64,000 nucleotides of DNA. Origin: Gemmataceae bacterium. GTDB lineage: Bacteria; Planctomycetota; Planctomycetia; Gemmatales; Gemmataceae. Position numbers and translations under genes: made by a program. Below are positions 1-9,176 of the stretch, piece by piece. The notes beneath the pieces are model-generated. The model searched no databases. It was not told the origin of the DNA and saw only the letters and a list, made by a program, of their open reading frames with translations. Positions within the stretch are counted from its first letter, which is position 1, and every line of letters starts with the position of its first letter. The stretch is taken from positions 1 to 64,000 of the forward strand of contig JAHBXO010000030.1 in assembly GCA_019636445.1 (NCBI GenBank), given 5' to 3'.

Positions 1-97
1 GGTCGTGATGGCTTGCTCTTAAGCAGGCCGAACATTCGCACACTCTCCGCCGCAGAACGGCATAATCCATTTTAAGTGAATTGAGTTTCACAACTCT

Positions 98-119
98 CCC
101 GCGGACGGTCGTCCGCGGG
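98..119. repeat. perfect hairpin in the leading non-coding stretch
   Basis: A 9-bp perfect stem (CCCGCGGAC / GTCCGCGGG) encloses a 4-base loop. It lies in the non-coding bases 1-178, where I see no gene on either strand. There is no clear T-run, so it looks more like one of the GC-rich palindromes scattered through the window than a terminator, but it could help end transcription arriving from the left. Confidence 0.5.
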
Positions 120-178
120 CTTCGCCCGTGCGCTTGGATCATCACCGTAGCATTTCTACCTGGGTATTTACATCACAT

Positions 179-574
179 TTATACTACGTGATGAATCACA
201 TTCTCTTTCCGTTGCATACCGATTCGAGTCTGACATAGTTCGAAGATTCGTTCTTGAACGGTATCCGAGTCATCAAAGACCATAGGGTTCCAGAATCGTT
301 CGACGTGAATGCCGAGCGATTCAATAAACGCTGTTCGCCGTCGATCCTGTTCCTGCGCTTCCGGCGAGAGATGCGATTCGCCATCCAGTTCGACGACCAA
401 TACCGTGGAATGACTGTAGAAATCCACTATGTAAGGCCCAATCGGATGCTGCCGACGAAATCCAAAGGGCTTGAATTGTTCGCCCCGAAGCAGCTTCCAC
501 ACTATCTTTTCGGCGGGCGATTGGTCCTTTCGCAACTGCCGTGCGAACGCTTGTTGTTGCTCGTCGCGTCGCAT
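179..574 (-). CDS. DUF559 / Vsr-like endonuclease-domain protein
   Basis: 131 residues, the usual size for stand-alone DUF559 proteins, which have a restriction-endonuclease-like fold related to very-short-patch repair nucleases. The family signature is visible: a basic N-terminus with a 'LRKDQSPAE..W.LLR' type helix (16-30), then 'RRQHPIGPYIVDFY' (40-53) with Asp51, and a strand 'VVELDGESH' (60-68) with Glu62 and Asp64 that together resemble a PD-(D/E)xK core. No substrate is established for these orphan proteins. The gene is isolated, with a palindromic repeat upstream. The ATG at 574 is the only start giving the full domain. Confidence 0.85.
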   Translation of the reverse strand: MRRDEQQQAFARQLRKDQSPAEKIVWKLLRGEQFKPFGFRRQHPIGPYIVDFYSHSTVLVVELDGESHLSPEAQEQDRRRTAFIESLGIHVERFWNPMVFDDSDTVQERIFELCQTRIGMQRKENVIHHVV

Positions 575-595
575 ACATCACCTGTCGATCCGAAC

Positions 596-741
596 TCTGG
601 TCCCCTCTCCCCCGGCTTTGCGGGGGAGAGGGATCGGGTGAGGGGGTCTTCACGATTGCAGAACCTTCATCGCGATCTCGTAAGCTCTCGCCCCCTCACC
701 CCGGCCCTCTCCCCCGCAAAGCCGGGGGAGAGGGGGTAAGA
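596..741. repeat. long inverted repeat (GC-rich palindromic element)
   Basis: The 575-776 gap between two minus-strand genes holds two imperfect inverted arms. The left arm, about 599-645, is CTCTCCCCCGGC..GCCGG-like followed by a GTGAGGGGG tail. The right arm, about 688-740, is its near-complementary copy. Each arm also contains its own hairpin (CCCCCGGCTTTGCGGGGG and its complement). The RNA would fold into a very strong cruciform-like structure just downstream of lepA on the minus strand, so it may act as its transcript end. No protein-coding signal is seen in the gap. Confidence 0.7.
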
Positions 742-776
742 TTCACTTACGATTGCACTGACTTCGTGCCAACAAA

Positions 777-2579
<1,803 letters not shown>

Positions 2580-2684
2580 GTCGTGCGGCCCGGTGTCCGT
2601 GGCGAAACGCTCATTATACGGCGCAGTCCGGAAACGGCGGACCGGCTAAAATGGCGGGGAACCGGGGAGGCCGATCGTGGTTTT

Positions 2685-2873
2685 GGCCCCGGAGGGGCCG
2701 CCGCATGTAGCCACGGGTGGAGCGAAGCGCAACCCGTGGGGATGGAGGAGCGGCCTTCTGCCCCGGCAGGGGCAGAGGAACCTCGCACGCTCCTTCGCCC
2801 CTGCCGGGGCGAGTGGAGTTCGGTCGCGACCACGGGTTTCACCCGTGGCTACAGCCGGTCGCCCCTCCGGGGC
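2685..2873. repeat. nested inverted-repeat element between lepA and a DUF4058 gene
   Basis: The 2580-2939 gap has no gene. It is dominated by nested palindromes. The outer arms pair GGCCCCGGAGGGGCC (2685-2699) plus 'GTAGCCACGGGT' with 'ACCCGTGGCTAC..' and a GCCCCTCCGGGGC hairpin (about 2830-2873). Inner arms carry GCCCCGGCAGGGGC and its complement. The same design recurs around 29.4, 33.5 and 45.3 kb. The copy is not flanked by a transposase. Confidence 0.75.
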
Positions 2874-2939
2874 GAAGAGATGCGACCGGAATTGCCGAAC
2901 GAATCTTCGCACTACTGAACAGACCGAGGAGGCCGAACG

Positions 2940-3662
2940 ATGCCCGTTCACGACTGGACCCGCATGATGGGTGGCGACTTCCACCACTTCCACCAGCGTT
3001 GGATTCAGGCGATCGCCGACGCGCTGAACCGGGGCCTTCTCCCGCCAGAGTACATGGCGCTCTCGGAACAGGTCACGGCCCGACCGATCCCCGACGTCGT
3101 GACGCTCCAGACGCGCCGTCCCGATCGTCCTCAAGGCAGGACCGCCGTCGCGCCGAAGCCGCCCTCGGCGCGGCTCGTCGCCAAGCTCGAACGGATCAAC
3201 TACGCCAAGCGGGCCGACCGGATCGTGATCCGCCACGGCCGGGGTCGGATCGTGTCGGTGATCGAGATCGTCTCGCCGGGGAACAAGGACAGCCGGAACG
3301 CGCTGCGGACGTTCGTCGAGAAATCGGCCGACTTCCTGAACCAGGGGATCCACCTGATGGTGATCGACCTGTTCCCGCCGACGCCCCGCGACCCGGCCGG
3401 CATTCAAAACGTCCTGATCGAGGAATTCGGGGGCGCGCCGCTCGAATTGCCGCCGTCGCAGCCGCTCACCGCCGGTTCGTATGTCGCTTACGATGCACCG
3501 ACGGCGTACGTCGAGACGCTGGGCGTCGGCGAGGCGCTGCCGTCTCTGCCGTTGTTTCTCGAAGATGAATGGGATTACATCCCCGCCCCGTTGGAATCGA
3601 GCTACAACGAGGCCTTTGCCGCGCTACCGCGGCAGTTGAAGGCGGAGTTGGAGTCGGCTTGA
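2940..3662 (+). CDS. DUF4058 family protein (copy 1)
   Basis: 240 residues with the hallmark start MPVHDWTR and an HHFH motif (15-18), followed by EIVSPGNKD (109-117) and a C-terminal proline- and acid-rich segment. DUF4058 proteins are abundant in planctomycetes and cyanobacteria. The central EIVSPGNKD block resembles the core of PD-(D/E)xK-type domains such as Uma2, but no activity is known. A second copy lies at 36544-37293 on the other strand. ATG at 2940 follows an 'ACCGAGGAGGCC' purine-rich stretch giving a good ribosome-binding site. It converges with selD 20 bp downstream. Confidence 0.85.
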   Translation: MPVHDWTRMMGGDFHHFHQRWIQAIADALNRGLLPPEYMALSEQVTARPIPDVVTLQTRRPDRPQGRTAVAPKPPSARLVAKLERINYAKRADRIVIRHGRGRIVSVIEIVSPGNKDSRNALRTFVEKSADFLNQGIHLMVIDLFPPTPRDPAGIQNVLIEEFGGAPLELPPSQPLTAGSYVAYDAPTAYVETLGVGEALPSLPLFLEDEWDYIPAPLESSYNEAFAALPRQLKAELESA

Positions 3663-3681
3663 TTCGCCCCTTCGCCTCGTT

Positions 3682-4737
3682 TTACTTCACCCAAAGTGCC
3701 TGTTCCCGGCGCGGGATCACCTCGCCCACGACGGCGGCGGCGAGCGTGCCGGCGGCCTTCAACTCCTCCAGCAACTTCGGTAGCCGGTCGGCAGCGATCG
3801 CGATGAGCAGGCCGCCGCTCGTCTGGGCGTCGTAGAAGACCTCGCGCCGCGTTTCGTCCACGGGGCCGTCGAAGTGCGTTCCCGCGATCGTGTAGTTCGT
3901 GTTCGACGTGCTCGCGCGGGTGCGGAACTTCTTGAGGTCGAGCTCGAGCAGTCCGTCGAGGAGTGGCAGTTTCGCGAGGTCGAAGACGATGGTGACGTTG
4001 GCGCCTTCGGCCATTTCAAAGCCGTGGCCGGCAAGGCCGAAGCCGGTCACGTCGGTGGCCGCCGTCGCGCCGGCGGCGAGCATGGCGGCGCAGCCGGCCT
4101 TGTTCAGCGTCGTCATGCTTGCGATGGCGGCCCGGTACAGCCCGTCGGGGCAGGTTGCCTTCTTCGCCGCCGTCGTGACGAACCCGGTGCCGAGCGGCTT
4201 GGTCAGCACCAGCACGTCGCCGGGCTTGGCGTTGGCGTTGGTCAGCACGCGGTCCGGGTGGATCGTGCCGGTCACGGAAAGGCCGAACTTGATCTCCGCA
4301 TCGCGCACCGTGTGCCCGCCGACCACGGCACACTCGGCGGCGGCGCAGCGCTCCGCTCCGCCGGCGAGGATGCGGCCGAGAATCTCCAGGTCCAGCTTGT
4401 CGTCCGGGAACCCGGCGAGGTTCATCGCCGTCACCGGCGTGCCGCCCATCGCGTACACGTCGCTCAGGGCGTTCGCCGCCGCGATCTGGCCGTAGACGAA
4501 CGGGTCGTCCACCAATGGCGGAAAGAAATCGAGCGTCTGCACGAGCGCGAGCGTGGACGTGAGTCGCCAGACCCCCGCGTCGTCGTGCGTTTCGGTGCCG
4601 ACGATCAGGTTGGGGGAACGGTTCGCGGGGAGGCGACTCAGGACCTGAGTCAAGCTGCCGGCGGGCAACTTGCCGGCTCAACCGGCGCAGGTCGCGTAGT
4701 CGGTCAGCCGGAATTTCCGCTCGTTCGTTTCGCCCAT
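3682..4737 (-). CDS. selD: selenide, water dikinase SelD, itself a selenoprotein (UGA-encoded Sec20)
   Basis: SelD makes selenophosphate from selenide and ATP, the selenium donor for selenocysteine and selenouridine. Read from ATG 4737 the frame runs 19 codons to a TGA at 4678-4680, then continues for 331 more codons as a clear SelD (ATP-binding 'ANALSDVYAMGG', 'VVGGHTV', 'LTKPLGTG'). The residues around the TGA read TCAG-Sec-AGKL, aligning with the catalytic Cys17 and Lys20 of E. coli SelD (Sec20, Lys23 here), so the UGA is decoded as selenocysteine. Total is 351 residues, the usual SelD size. A GGAGG sits 8 bp before ATG. A SECIS-like hairpin lies 27-43 nt after the UGA. Automated calling from ATG 4668 would lose the catalytic N-terminus. 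It is co-oriented 29 bp behind the SelW-like gene. Confidence 0.95.
4635..4651 (-). promoter_or_regulatory. putative bacterial SECIS hairpin in selD
   Basis: A perfect 7-bp stem GACTCAG / CTGAGTC with a 3-base loop GTC, beginning 27 nt and with its loop 34-36 nt after the Sec UGA. Bacterial SECIS elements lie in the coding region immediately after UGA, with a G at the start of a small apical loop about 16-37 nt away. The CAGGUC-UG core resembles the E. coli fdhF SECIS apex. It would be the SelB binding site. Structure inferred by eye. Confidence 0.65.
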
Positions 4738-4766
4738 CGCATCGTCCTCCGTTGGGCCGGGAACCA

Positions 4767-5012
4767 TCAGCGGTTCGCCGGCAGCCGCGCCCGGACGGCG
4801 TCCAGCATCGCACGCTCGTCCGGAAAGGAACCCGTCGCCAGCTTCGAGTAAATCAACTCGCCGTCGACGGTCAATTCAAAGCATCCACCTCGCGCGGGGA
4901 TCAGCTTGTATTCCTGCACTTTTTGCTTCAAGACTTCGAGAATCCGGCCCGTCAAACTGAGGGCGTTCGGCTCGTAGCCTCAAGCCGCGCAGTATTTCAG
5001 CTCGATCTTCAT
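4767..5012 (-). CDS. SelW-like Rdx-family selenoprotein with a CxxU redox motif
   Basis: Read from ATG 5012 the frame gives MKIELKYCAA, then TGA at 4980-4982, then GYEP.. and a further 70 residues to the stop at 4767; 81 residues in all. The Y-C-A-A-U motif (Cys8, Sec11) at the end of the first strand, and the later 'GGCFELTVDGELIYSK' and 'GSFPDERAMLDAVR' blocks, are the SelW/SelT/SelH (Rdx) thioredoxin-like fold, so the UGA is selenocysteine. These proteins are thiol/selenol oxidoreductases with poorly defined partners. GGAAGG about 7 bp upstream supports the start. It is the first gene of a bicistronic unit with selD. The Met at 4955 would be a mis-start that removes the active site. Confidence 0.92.
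4947..4964 (-). promoter_or_regulatory. putative bacterial SECIS hairpin in the SelW-like gene
   Basis: Starting 16 nt after the UGA, GCCC-TCA pairs with TGA-(bulged C)-GGGC around a GTT loop at 23-25 nt after the UGA. Flanking CCG / CGG can extend the stem beyond a bulge. The small loop beginning with G and the distance fit the bacterial SECIS pattern. Drawn by eye only. Confidence 0.6.
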
Positions 5013-5266
5013 CTCAGGCCCTTCCTCAATTGTGGGGGGGTTCTTGTCTGGTTCCCTCTCATGATAGGAGAGTCGGGGGCGGTCGCGTTAAGCACCGTTG
5101 ACGGGCGGGGAAGCGCCGGGCCGGGGTTTGTGGGCGAACCCGACACCGCGCGGGAATTTTGGGCATTCGCGCCGCGCGCCACCTTGCGGACTTTCCGCAT
5201 CCTCGGCATAATCCCCCTTACTTCAATAATTCACGCTTCCGCGCAATTTTATCGTCCGGGTCCGCC

Positions 5267-5773
5267 ATGAACGATCGCAACGAAGAGGACATCTTCCTGA
5301 TCAGCGGCCGGCTCCGCCCCGACGTGGTGGACGAACCGACCGCCCAGGCCCTGCGCGAAGCGCTCTGCTTCACCCGCGCGACGAACTGGGACAGCGTGCG
5401 CACGCCGCACCTGTTCATGGGCCTGCTGGCGGCGCCCGACCCCGGAGTCGAAGCCTGGTCGTCCCGCCTCGGCGCGGACATCAACAAACTCCTCGATCAA
5501 TTCCGCGACCTGTTCTATCAGGAAGCCGAGCCGGTGCCGCCGCTCCTGCTCAATCGCGAGTTCTTCTCGGACAACGTCCTGCGCCTGCTGCGGGACGCCA
5601 GCGCCCGGGCGCGGGATTACGGCCGCGGCTGCATGACGCAGATGGACCTGCTCATCACGATCTTCAGCACGCCGAACAGCATCGTGGCCGAGTGCTTTGA
5701 GCGCATCGGCGTGTCGGCGAGCCACCTGACCGAAACCGCCGTTGCCGCCGAACGCGAAGTGGCGCTGGGATGA
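5267..5773 (+). CDS. stand-alone Clp N-terminal (ClpN) repeat-domain protein
   Basis: 168 residues from ATG 5267 (MNDRNEEDIFLISGRL). The protein has the two related helical repeats of the Clp N-domain: 'ALREALCFTRATNWDSVRTPHLFMGLL' (about 25-52) and 'NVLRLLRDASARARDYGRGCMTQMDLLITIF' (about 98-128). There is no AAA+ module, so it is an adaptor-like or ligand-binding protein rather than an unfoldase; the target is unknown. It diverges from the selenoprotein operon across 254 bp where both promoters must lie. A longer in-frame start exists at 5159 but adds only low-complexity residues. Confidence 0.75.
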   Translation: MNDRNEEDIFLISGRLRPDVVDEPTAQALREALCFTRATNWDSVRTPHLFMGLLAAPDPGVEAWSSRLGADINKLLDQFRDLFYQEAEPVPPLLLNREFFSDNVLRLLRDASARARDYGRGCMTQMDLLITIFSTPNSIVAECFERIGVSASHLTETAVAAEREVALG

Positions 5774-5804
5774 GGTGAAGCGAAGAATCGAATGTCGAAC
5801 CGGA

Positions 5805-5830
5805 AGCCCCGCGACGATCGTCGCGGGGCT
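5805..5830. terminator. bidirectional terminator-like palindrome
   Basis: A perfect 26-bp palindrome whose core is GCCCCGCGACG/CGTCGCGGGGC, followed by TTCT on the plus strand. It lies in the short gap between the convergent ClpN-domain gene and the large secreted-protein gene, as expected for a shared terminator. Confidence 0.7.
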
Positions 5831-5836
5831 TCTCCG

Positions 5837-8800
5837 TCACTTGTCCACCAGCAACATATCCGCCACGTCCAGCGGCAGCGTCACGATCGTGACGCCATCC
5901 TTCACCGTCGCGGCCAGATCGCCGCGCTCCACGCTGCGGATCCGCTTCGCGCCGCTCAGCCCGTTGATCCGCACCTCCAGCTTCGCCAGCGGTTTCCCCG
6001 TGTAGTTCAACAGGGGCACCGCCAGCTTGCCGGGCGAGTCGATGCACGTCGTCTCCACGAACGGCTCGCTGCATTCCACCGGCCGGGCGAAGTCCGCACC
6101 GAGGAAATCGTCCACGAGCGCCGCCCGCAGCTTCGCGTCCATGCCGGTCGGCAGGGAGTGGTTGAAGCCCGACTCCACCGTCGCGCGGTCCACTGGTAGC
6201 AACGGCAATCCGCTCTTCAGGTACGCCTGCCCCGGCAGGAAGCCGAAGAGCACCACGCGGCCCTTCCCGTGCGCCTTCTCCACCACCGCCGGCGAGCCGT
6301 CCTGGTATGTGCCGATCACCTTCCCATCCGACGGCACGAGCCGTTGTTTCCAGGCGATCACCGGTACCGGTTTGATCTTGGCGCCGGGGTTCGTCCACAG
6401 GGAGAAATCCATCGGCTCGTACACCGGCAGGTCCTGCTTCGCGAAGAACGGCTGGTTCTCCTTCAACAGGTACTTCGCCACGAGGTTCGGATCGGTCGCG
6501 ATCGCCTGTTCCTTCACGCCGTAGAATTCCGCCGCCTTCGGGTTCGGCCGGTTGAACTCGTCGAGGAACCCGCCGCCGACCGTCGACACCACGGTGCCGC
6601 CGGCCTCGACGAACTTCTTGAGTGCGTCGATCGCCTTCGAGTGCAGCCATTGCTGGCCGACGTAGATGACCTTCATCTCCTTCGCCCGGCCTTCGATCAG
6701 GTCGTCTTCGCTCAGGAAATCGACCGGCACCTGCGAATGCCGCAGGGCGTAGTAGATGGCCTTGCGCTCGTTGTTGTGCAGGGCGAGGCCGAAGTTGTTC
6801 ACGCCCGTCTGGATCTCGTCGACGCTGGAGAGCAGCAACCCGACCTTCGCGGAGCGGACCTTGCCATCGACGACGTAGTCCTCGAACGCCCCCGCGTCGT
6901 GGCCGACCTCGCGCACCGCCTTCCAGATGCCGAGGTCGTCGGTGGCGATGTAGTTCTCCGTCGCCGCGATCGCCATCGGGCTGGCGCAGAAGTAGTCGAC
7001 ATGCTTCGCCCCGTGCGCCACGGCCGTGTAGAAGGAGAGCCGGAAGCGGCCCGGCGTCGTCCCCGGCGAGTGCGGCATGACGTACATGTGGATCGGCAGG
7101 TTGTCGTACTTCGCCCCCGCCCGGAAGCCCGACACGAGGAACCCCGTCGCCTGCACGCTGAACTCGGGCACGCCCCAGACGTAGTCCTCGCCCCACGGCA
7201 TGCTCATCGCCTTCAGCCGGAACGTGCGGATGTAGTCCAGTTCGCTCACGAGGTAGTTCGCGTGCGGTGAGTAGTTCGCACCTGTGAAGATCCCCTTTTC
7301 GCGGTACAGCGCCGTGCCCTTCGCGTAGTGGGCACCGCCCTTCTCCTTGGCGGCGAGCTGCGAGTAGTACCAGAGCGGGTGCGCCTTTTTCCTTGCGATC
7401 TCCTCCGGCTTGTCGCCGGGCTTGATCGAGATGTGCTCGATCTTGCCGTCGAAGGCGACGCCGCGCGCCTTCAGCCACTCGGTGAACTCGGCGTCCGTCA
7501 CGGGCATCGAGGGCAGGTGGATCTCGTCGCCGTAGCTGACGATGCGCAGGTTCGCGAGGCCGCCCTTGCGGCCGGCTTCGTACTTCGCGATCGCCGCCGG
7601 CGTCGGGTCAGGCCAGTGCGCGACCATGTCGCGCTTCGCGGAATCGGGGACGAGCCAGGTGTTGTCGGCGAGTTCCTTCGCAAGTTCCTTCACGGCCGGG
7701 TCGTCGAAGCCGCGACCGCCGAAGCCGAGCACGCCGTAGAGCAGGAACCGCTTTGGCACGGAGCCGCGCTTCGGCATCTTCTTCACTTCGGCCAGCAGCC
7801 ATTGCACCGCTTCCTTCTGCGTGCGGATCGTCGGCGGCCAGTGCCGCGCCAGCTCTTTCGCGAGCGCCGGCGACGGGTCCGCGACGCCGGGAATCTCGAA
7901 CGCCTCCAGCTCCGTCAGCAGCTTCTCCTTGATGACGCGGAAGCCGCCATTCCCGTCCGGCACGGCGAATTCCAGCTTGAGTTTCAAGCCCTTCACGCCG
8001 TTCTTGTAGATCGCCTGCGGCTTCCAGGTCAAGTTGTTGAGCGAATCGACGACCGGCCCCATCGGCGCCCAGCCGCTCGTCTGTCCCAATTGCAGGTACT
8101 CCGAGTCCGGGGCCGAGAAGACCTTCGGCGACTTCGGATTCTTCGGGTCCGACGGCTTCAGGTAGTCGTCGGGGTTCAACTCCTTCATTCCGATGGAACG
8201 ACCCAGCCGCGGCCCGGCATTCCGATAGCTCGTTTCGTCCGTGACCAGCCCGCTCTTGAGCACGCGAGTCGTGGGCCAATCGCGGACGTGGATGTAGTAC
8301 GGCGAATGCTGGCCGAGGAAGTCCGGGGCGACGACGGGAATGCACGGCCCCAAGCCGTCGGCGGGGTTCGTGAAGCGCACGAAGAGGTCGCCCGCCTGCG
8401 TCAGCCAGCCATCGTATTCAAGGTAGCTCGCCTTCTTCTGCGCCTCCATGCCGGCCGCGTCGTTCGTCAGAAGGATGGCGTCAACATGGCGCTTCGCGGC
8501 CCGCAGTCGCGGCTTACCGTTCTCGAGTTGCGGGGCCGCGATCAGGCGTAGCGTGGCCGCGCCCTTCTTGAGCTTCGCCGTCGCTTTCTGCTGCCAGACG
8601 AGGTTGTCGGTGCCACCCCAGCCGTAGCGTTCCATCGGCACGCGCTGGTGCCCGTTGAACGCCCAGATCTTCGGGTCGTCGAGCTTCCCGAACGTCTCAC
8701 GGTAGACCTTCGCGCCGTTCTGTTCGATCTCGACGGTGAACTCGACGGAAAAGTTGAACGGCTGCTCGTAGCGAGCCAGCACGTGGAACTCGCCGTCGTC

Positions 8801-9037
8801 GGGCAGATCGATGCGCTGCGTCGCGACGGCGTCCGCGTGCGGATCGGCGCCGAGGCACGCCATGCGCGACAGGAACGTGACCGCGAAGGTGGAGGCGTAG
8901 TAGTTGTCGCGGAACGGTACGACGCCCCAGCCGCGCTCGACCGTGAAGTCCTCGCCCTCGGCGACGAGGCGGATCGGCTTCGGCTCCGCAGCGGCGAGGG
9001 ACGAGGCGAAAAGAACCAAAACGAGGCTGATGCGCAT
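5837..9037 (-). CDS. large secreted protein with a C-terminal glutamine-amidotransferase-like (beta-galactosidase trimerisation-like) region
   Basis: 1066 residues. A clear signal peptide (MRISLVLVLFASSLAAA, 1-17) sends it out of the cytoplasm. An N-terminal beta-rich segment (about 20-260) resembles carbohydrate-binding jelly-rolls. The middle (about 500-750) contains TIM-barrel-like stretches ('NLRIVSYGDEIHLP', 'YVWGVPEFSVQATGFLVSG'). Residues 760-900 ('VIYVGQQWLHSKAIDALKKF', 'GGTVVSTVGGG') look like the class-I amidotransferase-like domain seen in GH42 and related glycosidases. I infer a glycoside-hydrolase-like enzyme, but cannot place catalytic acids with certainty. The gene is alone, with an inverted repeat 5' of it and a palindromic terminator 3'. 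Confidence 0.65.
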   Translation of the reverse strand: MRISLVLVLFASSLAAAEPKPIRLVAEGEDFTVERGWGVVPFRDNYYASTFAVTFLSRMACLGADPHADAVATQRIDLPDDGEFHVLARYEQPFNFSVEFTVEIEQNGAKVYRETFGKLDDPKIWAFNGHQRVPMERYGWGGTDNLVWQQKATAKLKKGAATLRLIAAPQLENGKPRLRAAKRHVDAILLTNDAAGMEAQKKASYLEYDGWLTQAGDLFVRFTNPADGLGPCIPVVAPDFLGQHSPYYIHVRDWPTTRVLKSGLVTDETSYRNAGPRLGRSIGMKELNPDDYLKPSDPKNPKSPKVFSAPDSEYLQLGQTSGWAPMGPVVDSLNNLTWKPQAIYKNGVKGLKLKLEFAVPDGNGGFRVIKEKLLTELEAFEIPGVADPSPALAKELARHWPPTIRTQKEAVQWLLAEVKKMPKRGSVPKRFLLYGVLGFGGRGFDDPAVKELAKELADNTWLVPDSAKRDMVAHWPDPTPAAIAKYEAGRKGGLANLRIVSYGDEIHLPSMPVTDAEFTEWLKARGVAFDGKIEHISIKPGDKPEEIARKKAHPLWYYSQLAAKEKGGAHYAKGTALYREKGIFTGANYSPHANYLVSELDYIRTFRLKAMSMPWGEDYVWGVPEFSVQATGFLVSGFRAGAKYDNLPIHMYVMPHSPGTTPGRFRLSFYTAVAHGAKHVDYFCASPMAIAATENYIATDDLGIWKAVREVGHDAGAFEDYVVDGKVRSAKVGLLLSSVDEIQTGVNNFGLALHNNERKAIYYALRHSQVPVDFLSEDDLIEGRAKEMKVIYVGQQWLHSKAIDALKKFVEAGGTVVSTVGGGFLDEFNRPNPKAAEFYGVKEQAIATDPNLVAKYLLKENQPFFAKQDLPVYEPMDFSLWTNPGAKIKPVPVIAWKQRLVPSDGKVIGTYQDGSPAVVEKAHGKGRVVLFGFLPGQAYLKSGLPLLPVDRATVESGFNHSLPTGMDAKLRAALVDDFLGADFARPVECSEPFVETTCIDSPGKLAVPLLNYTGKPLAKLEVRINGLSGAKRIRSVERGDLAATVKDGVTIVTLPLDVADMLLVDK

Positions 9038-9079
9038 TGGAGCAGTACCGCCGATTGTCGAGAAATGTATTCAAACTCA

Positions 9080-9156
9080 GAACTCAATCCTCACAACTCA
9101 TCGCTCAATTCAAAACGTTTTGAACAATGAGTTATGAGTTGTGAGTCATGAGGTTG
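9080..9156. repeat. AT-richer inverted repeat built on TCACAACTCA-type units
   Basis: The two arms (about 9080-9117 and 9118-9156) are near reverse complements, meeting at a perfect TTCAAAACGTTTTGAA centre. Each arm holds several copies of an AACTCA/TGAGTT motif. It occupies almost the whole gap between the NagB-LmbE gene and the next minus-strand gene and could attenuate read-through. Confidence 0.7.
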
Positions 9157-9176
9157 AAGGCGAAGATGAACTTTTC

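Noticed and set aside
4767..4955. 62-residue protein starting at 4955
   Set aside because: Internal start; reading upstream through the UGA restores the conserved CxxU active site and a ribosome-binding site.
5664..7478. 604-residue minus-strand frame overlapping the large secreted protein
   Set aside because: Out-of-frame shadow, Arg/Gly-rich, no start context.
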